From: an uncultured Muribaculaceae bacterium
GTDB lineage: Bacteria > Bacteroidota > Bacteroidia > Bacteroidales > Muribaculaceae
NCBI GenBank assembly: GCA_910587915.1
Contig: CAJUOB010000001.1
Span: forward strand, 31,070 to 95,069
Direction: 5' to 3'
Length of the DNA: 64,000 nucleotides
Shown: piece by piece, positions 34,256-42,904 of the stretch
Position numbering within the stretch: position 1 is the first letter of the stretch
Layout: each line of letters begins with the position of its first letter
The notes under the pieces: model-generated
The model's input: only the letters and a program-made list of their open reading frames with translations
What the model was told of the DNA's origin: nothing
The model's database searches: none
Position numbers and translations under genes: made by a program

Positions 34256-35155
34256 TCATATCCAGGCATTCTGGTGCTCTTTCACTGCTATCGACTCCGA
34301 CAGAAGCCGCAGGAATTCCTGCATGGAGCGCTTGCGGTACACTCCGCGGAGAGTGTGCACACACCCGTCCATCTCGTTAGAGGGCACGTCGATTGGAATA
34401 GCCCGCACACCCTTCTCGTTGTGTATCGAAGCCTCGGCGAGAACCGATATAAGATTGGTCGACCGCAGCAATTTAAGCAATATATTCACTTCGTTCAGCT
34501 CCACCCGTATGCGGTAGTTGCCCGAGTTTCCCAACAGACTGTCAAATGCATTCCTCGCCTGCAGTCCTTTCGACGGCAAGGCCATGTCGTAGCCCATCAG
34601 ATCGGCGGGCGTCACACGGTCGCGTGCTGCCAGCGGGTGCGACGTACCCACCACCGCAGCCAGGCAGTTCTGGAACAATATATGCGACTCCACCCCCTCT
34701 ATGGGCCTCGAAGGCCTGAATGCAAGCACGAAGTCCACAGTCCGCGCCGTAAGCATATCCATAAGCTCGGCCATTGGCTTGTAGAATATGTTGAGCTTTA
34801 TGTGCGGATAAAGTTTCATGAACGATATCAGGGTTTCCGTAAGTATAGGACTGAACGAGTACGTCACACCTATATCGAGGGTTCCTGCCGTAAGATTGTT
34901 AAGGTCGCGGATGCGGGCCACACAGGTATCGGCCTCGTCGAGAGTACGCCGGGCATATGGCAATAGTTCCCGGCCCTGCTCAGTGAGCCCCACACTATGG
35001 CTCGAGCGCACAAGCAAAGGAGCGCCAAGCTCCGTCTCGAGCTGTTTCACTTGCTGCGAGAGTGTGCTCTGAGTCACACAAAGCAGCTTCGCAGCTTCCG
35101 AGAAATTGAGCGTCTCGGCCACTTTGACGAAATATCTCAACTGACGTAGTTCCAT
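34256..35155 (-). CDS. LysR family transcriptional regulator
   Basis: A 299-residue regulator with the N-terminal winged helix MELRQLRYFVKVAETLNFSEAAKLLCVTQSTLSQQVKQLE and the C-terminal periplasmic-binding-like effector domain. The layout is OxyR/CynR-like, but no redox Cys pair can be made out with confidence. I start it at the ATG 35153-35155, since an upstream extension is not LysR-like. It lies 34 nt downstream of the ThrE pair on the same strand, so it may regulate threonine/serine export or simply be cotranscribed. Confidence 0.9.
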   Translation of the reverse strand: MELRQLRYFVKVAETLNFSEAAKLLCVTQSTLSQQVKQLETELGAPLLVRSSHSVGLTEQGRELLPYARRTLDEADTCVARIRDLNNLTAGTLDIGVTYSFSPILTETLISFMKLYPHIKLNIFYKPMAELMDMLTARTVDFVLAFRPSRPIEGVESHILFQNCLAAVVGTSHPLAARDRVTPADLMGYDMALPSKGLQARNAFDSLLGNSGNYRIRVELNEVNILLKLLRSTNLISVLAEASIHNEKGVRAIPIDVPSNEMDGCVHTLRGVYRKRSMQEFLRLLSESIAVKEHQNAWI

Positions 35156-35189
35156 AACAGTGCAAAGATAGTAAATCCGATCGGATCTT

Positions 35190-35672
35190 TCACAAATCGC
35201 GTGTGGCTCTGAACGATACATTCTTGAACATGAATATGGGCAAGGTCGCGCCCACCACCATGCCAAGCAGTATACACATACACAGCATCGAGTTCTGAGC
35301 AAATAGTGAATAGTACCTGTCGAACGTCGGTTCCTGCGAGTGGAGCACACACATGGCGAGGCCTCCGAAAGCCTTGTAGGCATATATGCCAGGAATCATG
35401 GGCAGCAGTGCCGGGAAAAGACAGGTCTCGGCCGGAGTCTTGGCAACCGGCGATAGAAAAACAGCCAGCACACCGACCACAAACGCACCGGCAGTCGAGG
35501 CTGCCGCTATATGCATGCCACCGTATTCCATAAGCACCATACGGGCAGAATGCCCGGCCGCCGCAATCAAGGCACACCACAGGTATGCCCGCCGTGGAGG
35601 ACGGCTGATAGCGGAAAATCCGATAGCGGCTATCGCTGCAAACAATGCATCCTCTAAAATTTGAATAATCAT
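35190..35672 (-). CDS. ThrE_2 threonine/serine exporter subunit
   Basis: A 160-residue membrane protein with five or so helices, matching the short second half of the ThrE family (DUF3815). Conserved segments are FAAIAAIGFSAISRPPRRAYL, LFPALLPMIPGIYAYKA and a C-terminal helical hairpin. The partner with the large domain is immediately upstream (27-nt gap). Together they form a split ThrE exporter for L-threonine/L-serine. Confidence 0.85.
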   Translation of the reverse strand: MIIQILEDALFAAIAAIGFSAISRPPRRAYLWCALIAAAGHSARMVLMEYGGMHIAAASTAGAFVVGVLAVFLSPVAKTPAETCLFPALLPMIPGIYAYKAFGGLAMCVLHSQEPTFDRYYSLFAQNSMLCMCILLGMVVGATLPIFMFKNVSFRATRDL

Positions 35673-35699
35673 AGCAATCAGAATTTTAACAATATGGGT

Positions 35700-36479
35700 T
35701 CAGAACATGCTCACCTGCATCAATGCCATGGCCGCAAGCAGTCCGCCCGACAGACACCCCGTGAGCACCATCGCATCGGCGAAACGGCTCATGGCACATA
35801 TATAGTGCCGGTAGAGCATATCGCTGAACGAATTGAGAAACGGTATCCCGGGCACAAGATAGAGTACGCTTGTACCCAAGGCTATAGCCGGGGTCGATCC
35901 AAGCCCGAACAGCAGCCCCGTGGCCCCGAGCACCGCCGATATGAATGCGCACACAAACACCGTCACCCTAAGATCCACACCCCGGCCCAGCAGCAGACCT
36001 TTTATATAATGGCCGGCCAATGTGGCGACAAAGACTATCGCCATAGCCACCACGTCGCCACCGAACAGTCGACAGAACGCCGCATTGGCCAGCGACACAG
36101 CCATCGTCACCAGCCATTCCCGCCGTTGATGCCTCTCAGTGGCATCATCCAGACGGCTCCAGGCTTCGGTGAGAGGCAATCGCTGGTCGGCAATCTCCCA
36201 GCTCAAAGCACTCAGACGGGTGTTAACATCAAAATCGATACAACCCTTGGGCGAACTTATCGCCGTGGCACATTCCCCTTGCCCGCACACGGCAATGTGC
36301 AGATGCCGGGGCATAATCGCCACTTCCACTTCCTTGCCGTAGGCAGCGGCAATACGGCCCATGTTCTTCTGCAGACGTATGCACGTGGCGCCACAACCCA
36401 GCAACGCTGCTCCATAGCGCGAGAGAAACGAACATAAAACATCGGCCGAAACGGCATCACAATCAGTCGTCATCGCCAT
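35700..36479 (-). CDS. ThrE_1 threonine/serine exporter subunit (DUF1212)
   Basis: A 259-residue protein with the DUF1212 N-terminal region, ending in five hydrophobic helices. Cytoplasmic-type opening MAMTTDCDAVSADVLCSFLSRYGAALLGCGATCIRLQKNMGRIAAAYG is diagnostic. I use the ATG at 36477-36479, the first of two nearby; both overlap the small upstream gene by 17 or 11 nt. Split ThrE pairs are standard in Bacteroidetes. Confidence 0.85.
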   Translation of the reverse strand: MAMTTDCDAVSADVLCSFLSRYGAALLGCGATCIRLQKNMGRIAAAYGKEVEVAIMPRHLHIAVCGQGECATAISSPKGCIDFDVNTRLSALSWEIADQRLPLTEAWSRLDDATERHQRREWLVTMAVSLANAAFCRLFGGDVVAMAIVFVATLAGHYIKGLLLGRGVDLRVTVFVCAFISAVLGATGLLFGLGSTPAIALGTSVLYLVPGIPFLNSFSDMLYRHYICAMSRFADAMVLTGCLSGGLLAAMALMQVSMF

Positions 36480-36660
36480 AATCCGCAACATTTGATGGAG
36501 TTGGATCACCGGGCACAAAAAGCTCCTCACTTTCACTGCCCAATTCAAACACACGCGTATGGCTCAACCGCGCAGCCCTACGGCCCCGAGCCGTGCTCCA
36601 CACTGCTGTCACCACCACAATACCTACAATAGCGCACCAAGTAATAAATGGAATAGTCAT
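36463..36660 (-). CDS. Small single-span membrane protein at the head of the ThrE operon
   Basis: A 65-residue protein with one hydrophobic segment (about 5-20, FITWCAIVGIVVVTAVW), a basic stretch GRRAARLSH and a very acidic end (ADYGDDD). It starts at the ATG 36658-36660. Its stop overlaps the ThrE_1 start, and the four genes at 34256-36660 are tightly packed, so it is probably translated and coupled. I do not recognise a family. Confidence 0.6.
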   Translation of the reverse strand: MTIPFITWCAIVGIVVVTAVWSTARGRRAARLSHTRVFELGSESEELFVPGDPTPSNVADYGDDD

Positions 36661-36801
36661 AATTCTATTTTTTAATTTTCTGCAAAGTAAACAAACGGCA
36701 GACACCTTTCACCAGCGATATCTAACGGAATTTTCGATAGCCGCAATCGCCTGCTCCACATAGCAACCACATGCACGCCCCCGATTTCAAATTTTATTCA
36801 T

Positions 36802-36809
36802 TATATTTG
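36802..36809 (+). promoter_or_regulatory. -7 element (TATATTTG) of the duplicated secreted gene
   Basis: TATATTTG matches TAnnTTTG and lies 40 nt before the ATG at 36850. No convincing -33 TTTG at the expected spacing. Confidence 0.4.
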
Positions 36810-36849
36810 TGCCGTCAATTTCACAGATTTTTTAACAAATATCATTTCT

Positions 36850-38004
36850 ATGAAAAAACTTTACTCTTGCGCAATTGCCGCAGTTGCAGCCTTTGCCACA
36901 TTTTGTCCATCGGCTGCCAACGCAGTCCCGGCCAATATTCCCGACGGATGGGAGTATGTCGGCAAGGGCTCCTTTACCGACGACATGGTCGCCAATTTCC
37001 TGATGTTCGGATCGCTAACCTACGACGTGGAATTCATCCGCAACACCGAAACTCCGGCGCTATACCGCATAGTCGCTCCCTACGGCAAGGCATATGCCGA
37101 TGCATTCCAGTCTGAATTCGGAATGACACTGAAAGACACCGAATACGATGTCGATGGAGCACACTACCTCGAGTTCGACATCTCGGACCCTGCCGACGTC
37201 AAGATGCCAAACTTCCACACAGGCTGCTCATGGGGATATGGTCCTATTCAGGTCGGGGTGATCACAGGACAAAAACTCACACTTGCCGACGGTGTGATAA
37301 CAGCTCCCACCAACGGTCTCGGATATCTCGACGATAGCGGCTTCTACTACGCCAATCAGCTCGGCGAATTCAAAATAGTCCTTCCCAAAGAAGAATCTAA
37401 TATTCCCGACGGATGGGAATATGCCGGCAAGGGCTCTTTCACCGACGATATGGTCGCCAATTTCCTGATGTTCGGATCGCTAACCTACGACGTGGAGTTC
37501 ATCCGAAACACCGAGACTCCGGCGCTATACCGCATAGTCGCCCCCTACGGCAAGGCATATGCCGATGCATTCCAGTCTGAATTCGGAATGACCCTGAAAG
37601 ACACCGAATACGACGTCAATGGCGCGTACTACCTCGAGTTCGACATCTCGGACCCTGCCGACGTCAAGATGCCAAACTTCCACACAGGCTGCTCATGGGG
37701 ATATGGTCCTATTCAGGTCGGGGTGATCACAGGACAAAAACTCACACTTGCCGACGGTGTGATAACAGCTCCCACCAACGGTCTCGGATATCTCGACGAT
37801 AGCGGTTTCTACTACGCCAATCAGCTCGGCGAATTCAAAATAGCACTACCTTCCAGCAGCGGCATAGGCACAATCGTAACGCCCGATGAAAATGCCGATG
37901 TGGAATATTATAATCTTCAAGGCTGTCGCATCGAAAGACCCGCACCCGGAACTATATGCATCCGCAAAACAGGTGCAAAAGTTCAGAAAATTGTCATACG
38001 CTGA
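36850..38004 (+). CDS. Secreted protein with two near-identical 155-aa tandem repeats
   Basis: A 384-residue protein with a signal peptide (1-24) and two consecutive copies of a 155-residue unit starting NIPDGWEY (residues 29-183 and 184-338 approximately; DNA period 465 bp). The second half of each unit, from the codons for LEFDISDP on, is nearly identical at the DNA level over about 200 bp. Each unit looks beta-rich with several Trp/Tyr/Gly residues. The final 46 residues (VEYYNLQGCRIERPAPGTICIRKTG and onwards) resemble the C-terminal sorting-type tail. I do not recognise the repeat. The duplication must be recent or gene-converted. Confidence 0.75.
   Translation: MKKLYSCAIAAVAAFATFCPSAANAVPANIPDGWEYVGKGSFTDDMVANFLMFGSLTYDVEFIRNTETPALYRIVAPYGKAYADAFQSEFGMTLKDTEYDVDGAHYLEFDISDPADVKMPNFHTGCSWGYGPIQVGVITGQKLTLADGVITAPTNGLGYLDDSGFYYANQLGEFKIVLPKEESNIPDGWEYAGKGSFTDDMVANFLMFGSLTYDVEFIRNTETPALYRIVAPYGKAYADAFQSEFGMTLKDTEYDVNGAYYLEFDISDPADVKMPNFHTGCSWGYGPIQVGVITGQKLTLADGVITAPTNGLGYLDDSGFYYANQLGEFKIALPSSSGIGTIVTPDENADVEYYNLQGCRIERPAPGTICIRKTGAKVQKIVIR
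36934..37863 (+). repeat. Two 465-bp direct repeats inside the secreted-protein gene
   Basis: Copy one 36934-37398 and copy two 37399-37863. Most differences are silent and sit in the first 250 bp; the remainder is identical except for single bases. Confidence 0.9.
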
Positions 38005-38024
38005 TACGCATCATCTTCTTTACC

Positions 38025-38064
38025 GCCGTATACACGACTGGAAAGCGTGTATACGGCTTTTTTT
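38025..38064 (+). terminator. Rho-independent terminator
   Basis: GCCGTATACACG and CGTGTATACGGC form a 12-bp stem with a 9-nt loop, followed by seven T, 21 nt after the secreted-protein stop. Confidence 0.95.
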
Positions 38065-38157
38065 ATTAAAAAATGCTGCATTGACATATTATTGAGTATT
38101 TTTGCGGCATAAATCGGAGATGACCCATTATCTCGGATTGTGCTAAAATTCTGAAAG

Positions 38158-39135
38158 ATGATTATCGACATTCTATTTCTTATCGTAGGTCTTGCACTTA
38201 TACTCGTCGGGGCCAATCTCCTTACCGACGGCGCTTCGGCCGTGGCCCGGCGCTGGGGAGTATCCGACATGGTGGTAGGCCTCACCGTCGTGGCATTCGG
38301 CACGTCGGCACCCGAGCTCGTCATCAGTGTGGTGTCGGCAATCGATGGCAGCGGAGAGCTGGCCATAGGCAATGCCGTGGGCAGCAACATCTTCAATGTA
38401 CTTGCCATAGTGGGTATCACAGCGTTGGTGCGCCCCATCAAGGTAGAGAAAATCACCATGTCCGCCGACATACCCATGGTCATACTCTCCTCGCTGGTGC
38501 TGCTCGCCATGGGCCTCGGCCCGTTGCTCGGCGATGGTGAATCGCGCACTTTATGGCGCTCCAACGGCATAGTACTGCTGCTTTTCTTCGCCATATTCAT
38601 GCGCTATACTTTCGCGCAAGCAAAAAAAGCCAACCCCGAGGATAGCGCAGCCTCAGATAGTGTCAAGCCCATGCCTGCATGGAAAGCGTGGCTCTGGGTG
38701 GTGCTCGGTCTTGCCGGACTTGTATTCGGCGGCGATAAATTCGTAGACGGCGCATCGGGAATAGCCTCGGCGCTCGGCGTCGGCGACGCCATAATCGGGC
38801 TCACCATTGTCGCCATGGGCACTTCACTGCCGGAACTCGCCACATCCATCGCAGCAGCCCTAAAAGGGAAACCGGGTCTCGCTGTGGGAAATGTGATAGG
38901 CAGTAACATCTTCAACATCTTCATGGTGCTCGGCGTATCGGCCACCATCCGCCCACTCGCATTCGGAGCAATCGGCCCCGTCGACCTCACGGTGCTTACC
39001 GCAGCGTGCATCCTGTTCTGGATTTTTGGCCGTTTTTTCAGCACCCGCACCATCACCCGTGCTGAAGGCGCGGTGCTCACCGCCGGATATGCGGCCTACG
39101 TGGCCTGGCTGATAGCCTCTACCCTGCAAGCATAA
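38158..39135 (+). CDS. Calcium/sodium antiporter (YrbG/CaCA family)
   Basis: A 325-residue inner-membrane cation/Ca2+ exchanger with two repeats of five helices. Both alpha-repeat signatures are present: VVAFGTSAPELVIS ... NAVGSNIFNVLA in the first half and VAMGTSLPELATS ... NVIGSNIFNIFM in the second. It should exchange Na+ for Ca2+. A -7-like TATTTTTG lies at 38097-38104 upstream. The next gene, trpS, is separate (own promoter). Confidence 0.93.
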   Translation: MIIDILFLIVGLALILVGANLLTDGASAVARRWGVSDMVVGLTVVAFGTSAPELVISVVSAIDGSGELAIGNAVGSNIFNVLAIVGITALVRPIKVEKITMSADIPMVILSSLVLLAMGLGPLLGDGESRTLWRSNGIVLLLFFAIFMRYTFAQAKKANPEDSAASDSVKPMPAWKAWLWVVLGLAGLVFGGDKFVDGASGIASALGVGDAIIGLTIVAMGTSLPELATSIAAALKGKPGLAVGNVIGSNIFNIFMVLGVSATIRPLAFGAIGPVDLTVLTAACILFWIFGRFFSTRTITRAEGAVLTAGYAAYVAWLIASTLQA

Positions 39136-39145
39136 TTGCAGCGGT

Positions 39146-39176
39146 TAGGTAGGATGTAGAAATTTTAGTAATTTTG
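39146..39176 (+). promoter_or_regulatory. trpS promoter (-7 TAATTTTG)
   Basis: TAATTTTG at 39169-39176 lies 23 nt before the trpS ATG. A weak -33 (TTAG, 39145-39148) stands 20 nt upstream. Confidence 0.55.
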
Positions 39177-39199
39177 TAGTTCGAAAACACAACCCTATC

Positions 39200-40276
39200 A
39201 TGAGCGATAAAAAAGAAATCATACTGAGCGGCATACGAGCCACCGGCAATCTTCACTTAGGCAACTACTTCGGTGCCTTGAAGAAATTTGTGGAACTGCA
39301 GGACAAATACGACTGCAACTTCTTCATCGCCGATCTTCATGCACTCACCACAAACCCCGATCCCGACGCACTTCATGCAAATGTAAAGAGCATTCTGGCT
39401 GAATACCTTGCCGCCGGCATCGATCCCGAGAAAGCCACTATATTTGTGCAGAGCGATGTCCCCGAAATTTCCGAGATGTACCTTCTGCTCAACATGCACG
39501 TGGGCATAGGCGAGCTCATGCGCACCACGTCTTTCAAGGACAAGGCCCGCAAATGCCTCGGCATAAAGGCCCCCACCGAAGGCGACAACGACGAAGCCTT
39601 CGAGAAAGAAATAATCGGTGCCGACACAAACAAGCGCGTAAACGCCGGCCTTCTCACATATCCCACCCTTATGGCCGTCGATATTCTCATACAGAAAGCC
39701 ACAAAGGTACCCGTGGGCAAGGACCAGCTGCAGCACCTCGAGCTCACCCGCCGTTTCGCACGTCGCTTCAACAGCTTCTACGGCGTTGATTTCTTCCCCG
39801 AGCCTACCGACTTCGATCTCAGCGGTGGGGCACCCATCAAGGTTCCCGGCCTCGACGGCTCAGGCAAAATGGGCAAGAGCGAAGGCAACTGCATCTACCT
39901 GGTCGACGACCCCAAGACTCTGCGCAAGAAAGTGATGCGTGCTGTGACCGATGAAGGTCCCCAGGGGCCCAACTCGCCCATGAGCGAACCCGTGGCAAAT
40001 CTCTTCACCCTGCTCGAGCTTACATCGGCACCCGAGGTTGTGACACAGTTCCGTCAGGCCTATGCCGACTGCTCCATACGCTACGGCGACCTCAAGAAGC
40101 AACTTGCCGAAGATATTCTCAACATCACCACTCCCATACGCGAACGCGTGGCCGACATGCTCGCCGACGAGGCTTACATTTCGCGCGTAGTACGCGACGG
40201 TGCCGAGAAGGCCCGCGCCCGCGCCGCCGAGACATTGGCCGAGATGCGCTCCATCATGGGCATCCGCAAGTTCTGA
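39200..40276 (+). CDS. trpS: Tryptophanyl-tRNA synthetase
   Basis: Class I aminoacyl-tRNA synthetase for tryptophan, 358 residues. The HIGH-like motif is GNLHLGNYFGAL (17-28) and the KMSKS-like loop is GKMGKSEGNCIYL. Length and motifs are of the bacterial type. It is the first of a six-gene same-strand run: the sigma-54 gene starts 9 nt after its stop, so they may be cotranscribed. Confidence 0.97.
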   Translation: MSDKKEIILSGIRATGNLHLGNYFGALKKFVELQDKYDCNFFIADLHALTTNPDPDALHANVKSILAEYLAAGIDPEKATIFVQSDVPEISEMYLLLNMHVGIGELMRTTSFKDKARKCLGIKAPTEGDNDEAFEKEIIGADTNKRVNAGLLTYPTLMAVDILIQKATKVPVGKDQLQHLELTRRFARRFNSFYGVDFFPEPTDFDLSGGAPIKVPGLDGSGKMGKSEGNCIYLVDDPKTLRKKVMRAVTDEGPQGPNSPMSEPVANLFTLLELTSAPEVVTQFRQAYADCSIRYGDLKKQLAEDILNITTPIRERVADMLADEAYISRVVRDGAEKARARAAETLAEMRSIMGIRKF

Positions 40277-40285
40277 TCAAACACG

Positions 40286-41749
40286 ATGACCGGCAAGGAA
40301 TCGCTCAGGCAGGAGCAGCAACTCAAGCTGCAGCAACGGCTCAACATGCACAACGTGGTGCTGGGCCGTATGCTCGAGATGACCGCGCCGGAATTCGACG
40401 ATGAGATTCGCCGACAACTCGACGATAACCCTGCCCTCGAAGCGCACGACGACACAGCGCCCACTCCCTCAGCCGACCCCGACGATGACTTCGGCGAAAC
40501 GTCCGAACAGCTGCAGCTTGCCGACTACGCCGATGCCGACGACATCCCCTACTACCGCCTGGGAACGGCGTCCGACCATAGCTCCGACGATGCCTTCGAT
40601 GCCGTGACACTCGCTGCCGACGACAGTGAGTCGGCTTTCGAGATTCTGCTGCGACGACTGGCAGCCGAAAGCGATCTCACACCGGCCGAACTGAAAATCG
40701 CCGGATACATAATCGGTAATCTCGACTCAAACGGATACCTCACCCGACCGCTCGCCGACATTGCCGACGACATGGCCATGTCGGAAGGTGCCGCACCGGC
40801 ACCCGACGAGATGAACCGTGTATTCATGGCCGTACGAGGCCTTGATCCGGCCGGCATAGGCGCCGTCGACCTGCGCGACTGCCTGCTGCTGCAGCTCGAC
40901 CGCCGCGAGTCGTCGCCCGATGTGGACCTCGCCTTCGATATACTGCTCGACTACTTCGACCTTCTGTCGAAAAAGCACTACGACAGGCTGGCTGCAGCAC
41001 TGAAAGTCGACAACGACACTCTCGCACGGGCACTCGACGTCATTCTGAGCCTGAATCCACGCCCGGCAGCATCGCTCGACGAAGGAGCATCGGCTACCCG
41101 TGCCCGGCATATCACACCCGACTTCGTGCTCGAGTGCGACGACAACGGCAAATTCCGCGTAACCCTCGCAGGCAACCATCCACGCCTCAGCATCGAACCG
41201 TCGTTCTCCATCGACCCACAGGGTGGCACCAACGCATCGCTTGCCTCAGCTAAAGCCTTCGTGCGCCGCAAACGCGAGGAAGCCGCCGCATTCATCCGCA
41301 TGGCCGACCTACGTGCCGAAACACTTGTCGCCATAGCGTCGGCCATTGCCACCATACAGCACGACTTCCTCACTACCGGCGACCGATCGCTCATCAAACC
41401 CATGATACTCCGCGACGTATCGGAGCTCACCGGCCTCGATCTGTCGGTGATATCACGCGCTGTCGCCGGAAAGTATATCCTCACTCCGCATGGAGTCTAC
41501 CCGCTGAAATTTTTCTTCAACGAACACCCGCGGGAAGAGACGGGTGCAACATCGCACCGCATATCCCAGGCCATAAAGGAACTTATCGATAACGAGAACA
41601 AAAAAAATCCGCTCAGCGACCAGGCCATTATGGACACCCTCGTGGCCAGCGGATTCGATATAGCCCGTCGCACCGTGGCAAAATACCGCGAGAAACTCGG
41701 CTATCCCGTGGCACGACTCCGAAAAACATTCCGAACCGATGACATCTAA
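40286..41749 (+). CDS. rpoN: RNA polymerase sigma-54 factor
   Basis: A 487-residue sigma-54. Region I (LRQEQQLKLQQRLNMHNVVLGRMLEM, Q-rich activator-interaction part), an acidic region II, core-binding region with PAELKIAGYIIGNLDSNGYL, and the C-terminal RpoN box IARRTVAKYREKLGYPVARLR are all present. Promoters of the -24/-12 type in this genome would depend on it together with AAA+ activators, none of which lie in the window. It overlaps the PAP2-like gene by 11 nt. Confidence 0.95.
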   Translation: MTGKESLRQEQQLKLQQRLNMHNVVLGRMLEMTAPEFDDEIRRQLDDNPALEAHDDTAPTPSADPDDDFGETSEQLQLADYADADDIPYYRLGTASDHSSDDAFDAVTLAADDSESAFEILLRRLAAESDLTPAELKIAGYIIGNLDSNGYLTRPLADIADDMAMSEGAAPAPDEMNRVFMAVRGLDPAGIGAVDLRDCLLLQLDRRESSPDVDLAFDILLDYFDLLSKKHYDRLAAALKVDNDTLARALDVILSLNPRPAASLDEGASATRARHITPDFVLECDDNGKFRVTLAGNHPRLSIEPSFSIDPQGGTNASLASAKAFVRRKREEAAAFIRMADLRAETLVAIASAIATIQHDFLTTGDRSLIKPMILRDVSELTGLDLSVISRAVAGKYILTPHGVYPLKFFFNEHPREETGATSHRISQAIKELIDNENKKNPLSDQAIMDTLVASGFDIARRTVAKYREKLGYPVARLRKTFRTDDI

Positions 41750-42383
41750 GCAACGCACACCGGCCTCTGTGGCCGCTCACATCGTCAGCGATGTATTCTC
41801 TCCAATGCTCGCGCCCACCTACGCACTGTTGGCCGCACTATGCCTCACTCCCATGAGTCTGCTGCCCACATCGCCAAAGGTATGGGCTACCGCCGGCATA
41901 GTATTCATCACCGCAATCATTCCGATGCTCTTCATCCTCCTGCTCATACGCATGGGCAAGGTTAGCGATACTGCCATAACCGACCGCAATGAGCGCACGG
42001 CACCCTTCTGCGCCACCATACTGTGCTACATCGGGGCCGCATTTTTTGTCAGGTATCTGAGAGCTCCATACTGGATACAGAATTTCTATCTTGCAGCAGC
42101 AATGGTGGCGGCAATCTCTCTGCTGGTGACACACTGGTGGAAAATCAGCGCCCACACCGGTGCCATGGGCGGTGTGGCAGGAATCATATTCTGGATGGCT
42201 CACCGCGGAATCCTCATCGACGCGCCTCTGGCATGGATATGCGCCGTAATCCTCATCGTCGGAATGGTGGCATGGGCACGCCTCTATCTCGATAAGCACA
42301 CCGTTCTCCAGACTCTCGCCGGAGCTCTCCTCGGCTTCGGAATAGAAATAATATTCTTGAACATCACACCTCAGGTTTTATGA
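41739..42383 (+). CDS. PAP2-like membrane phosphatase family protein
   Basis: A 214-residue membrane protein with about six helices. Its C-terminal half has the arrangement KISAHTGAMGG ... ARLYLDKHTVLQTLAGALLG, which is the second and third motif of the PAP2 superfamily (H, then R-x5-H-x3-D-like) in a degenerate form, since the canonical SRxxxxxHxxxD is only partly conserved. PAP2 enzymes dephosphorylate lipid phosphates such as undecaprenyl pyrophosphate. Because the catalytic residues are altered, activity is uncertain. It overlaps rpoN by 11 nt and purE by 4 nt. Confidence 0.7.
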   Translation: MTSKQRTPASVAAHIVSDVFSPMLAPTYALLAALCLTPMSLLPTSPKVWATAGIVFITAIIPMLFILLLIRMGKVSDTAITDRNERTAPFCATILCYIGAAFFVRYLRAPYWIQNFYLAAAMVAAISLLVTHWWKISAHTGAMGGVAGIIFWMAHRGILIDAPLAWICAVILIVGMVAWARLYLDKHTVLQTLAGALLGFGIEIIFLNITPQVL

Positions 42384-42892
42384 CACCCACAGTCAGTATC
42401 ATCATGGGCAGCACATCCGACCTGCCCGTGCTCCGTAAAAGCGCCGACTTCCTCGAACAGATGGAAGTACCTTTCGAAATGCACGCCTTGAGCGCACACC
42501 GCACTCCGGCAGCCGTCGAACGCTACGCCGCCGAAGCCGCCGGACGTGGCGTGAAAGTGATTATCGCGGCAGCAGGTATGGCTGCGGCACTCCCCGGAGT
42601 AATCGCCGCGCAGACCGAACTCCCCGTCATCGGCCTGCCCATAGCATCGACTCTCGACGGTGTCGACGCACTCCTATCCATTATCCAAATGCCCCCCGGC
42701 ATACCGACGGCAACTGTAGGCATCGGAGCCGGTCTCAACGCCGCCGTGCTTGCCGTGCGCATACTCGCTCTCAACGACCCCGCACTGGCTGCACGCTATA
42801 AGGCATACTGCGCCGGTCTCTCGGCAAAAGTGGAAAAGGCCGACGCCGACCTGGCAGCCATTTCCGACTACAAATTCTTCATCAAAGCCTGA
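42380..42892 (+). CDS. purE: N5-carboxyaminoimidazole ribonucleotide mutase
   Basis: A 170-residue class I PurE, converting N5-CAIR to CAIR in purine biosynthesis. Signature pieces are IIMGSTSDLPVLR at the N-terminus, ALSAHRTPAAVERY (catalytic His), IIAAAGMAAALPGV, VIGLPIAST and PGIPTATVGIG. The ATG overlaps the preceding stop (ATGA). The ispG gene follows after 12 nt. Confidence 0.95.
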   Translation: MTPTVSIIMGSTSDLPVLRKSADFLEQMEVPFEMHALSAHRTPAAVERYAAEAAGRGVKVIIAAAGMAAALPGVIAAQTELPVIGLPIASTLDGVDALLSIIQMPPGIPTATVGIGAGLNAAVLAVRILALNDPALAARYKAYCAGLSAKVEKADADLAAISDYKFFIKA

Positions 42893-42904
42893 TAAGGCAT
42901 ACAC

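Noticed and set aside
41739..42383. Confident lipid phosphatase
   Set aside because: The canonical PAP2 motifs are only partly conserved, so I kept it as PAP2-like with uncertain activity.
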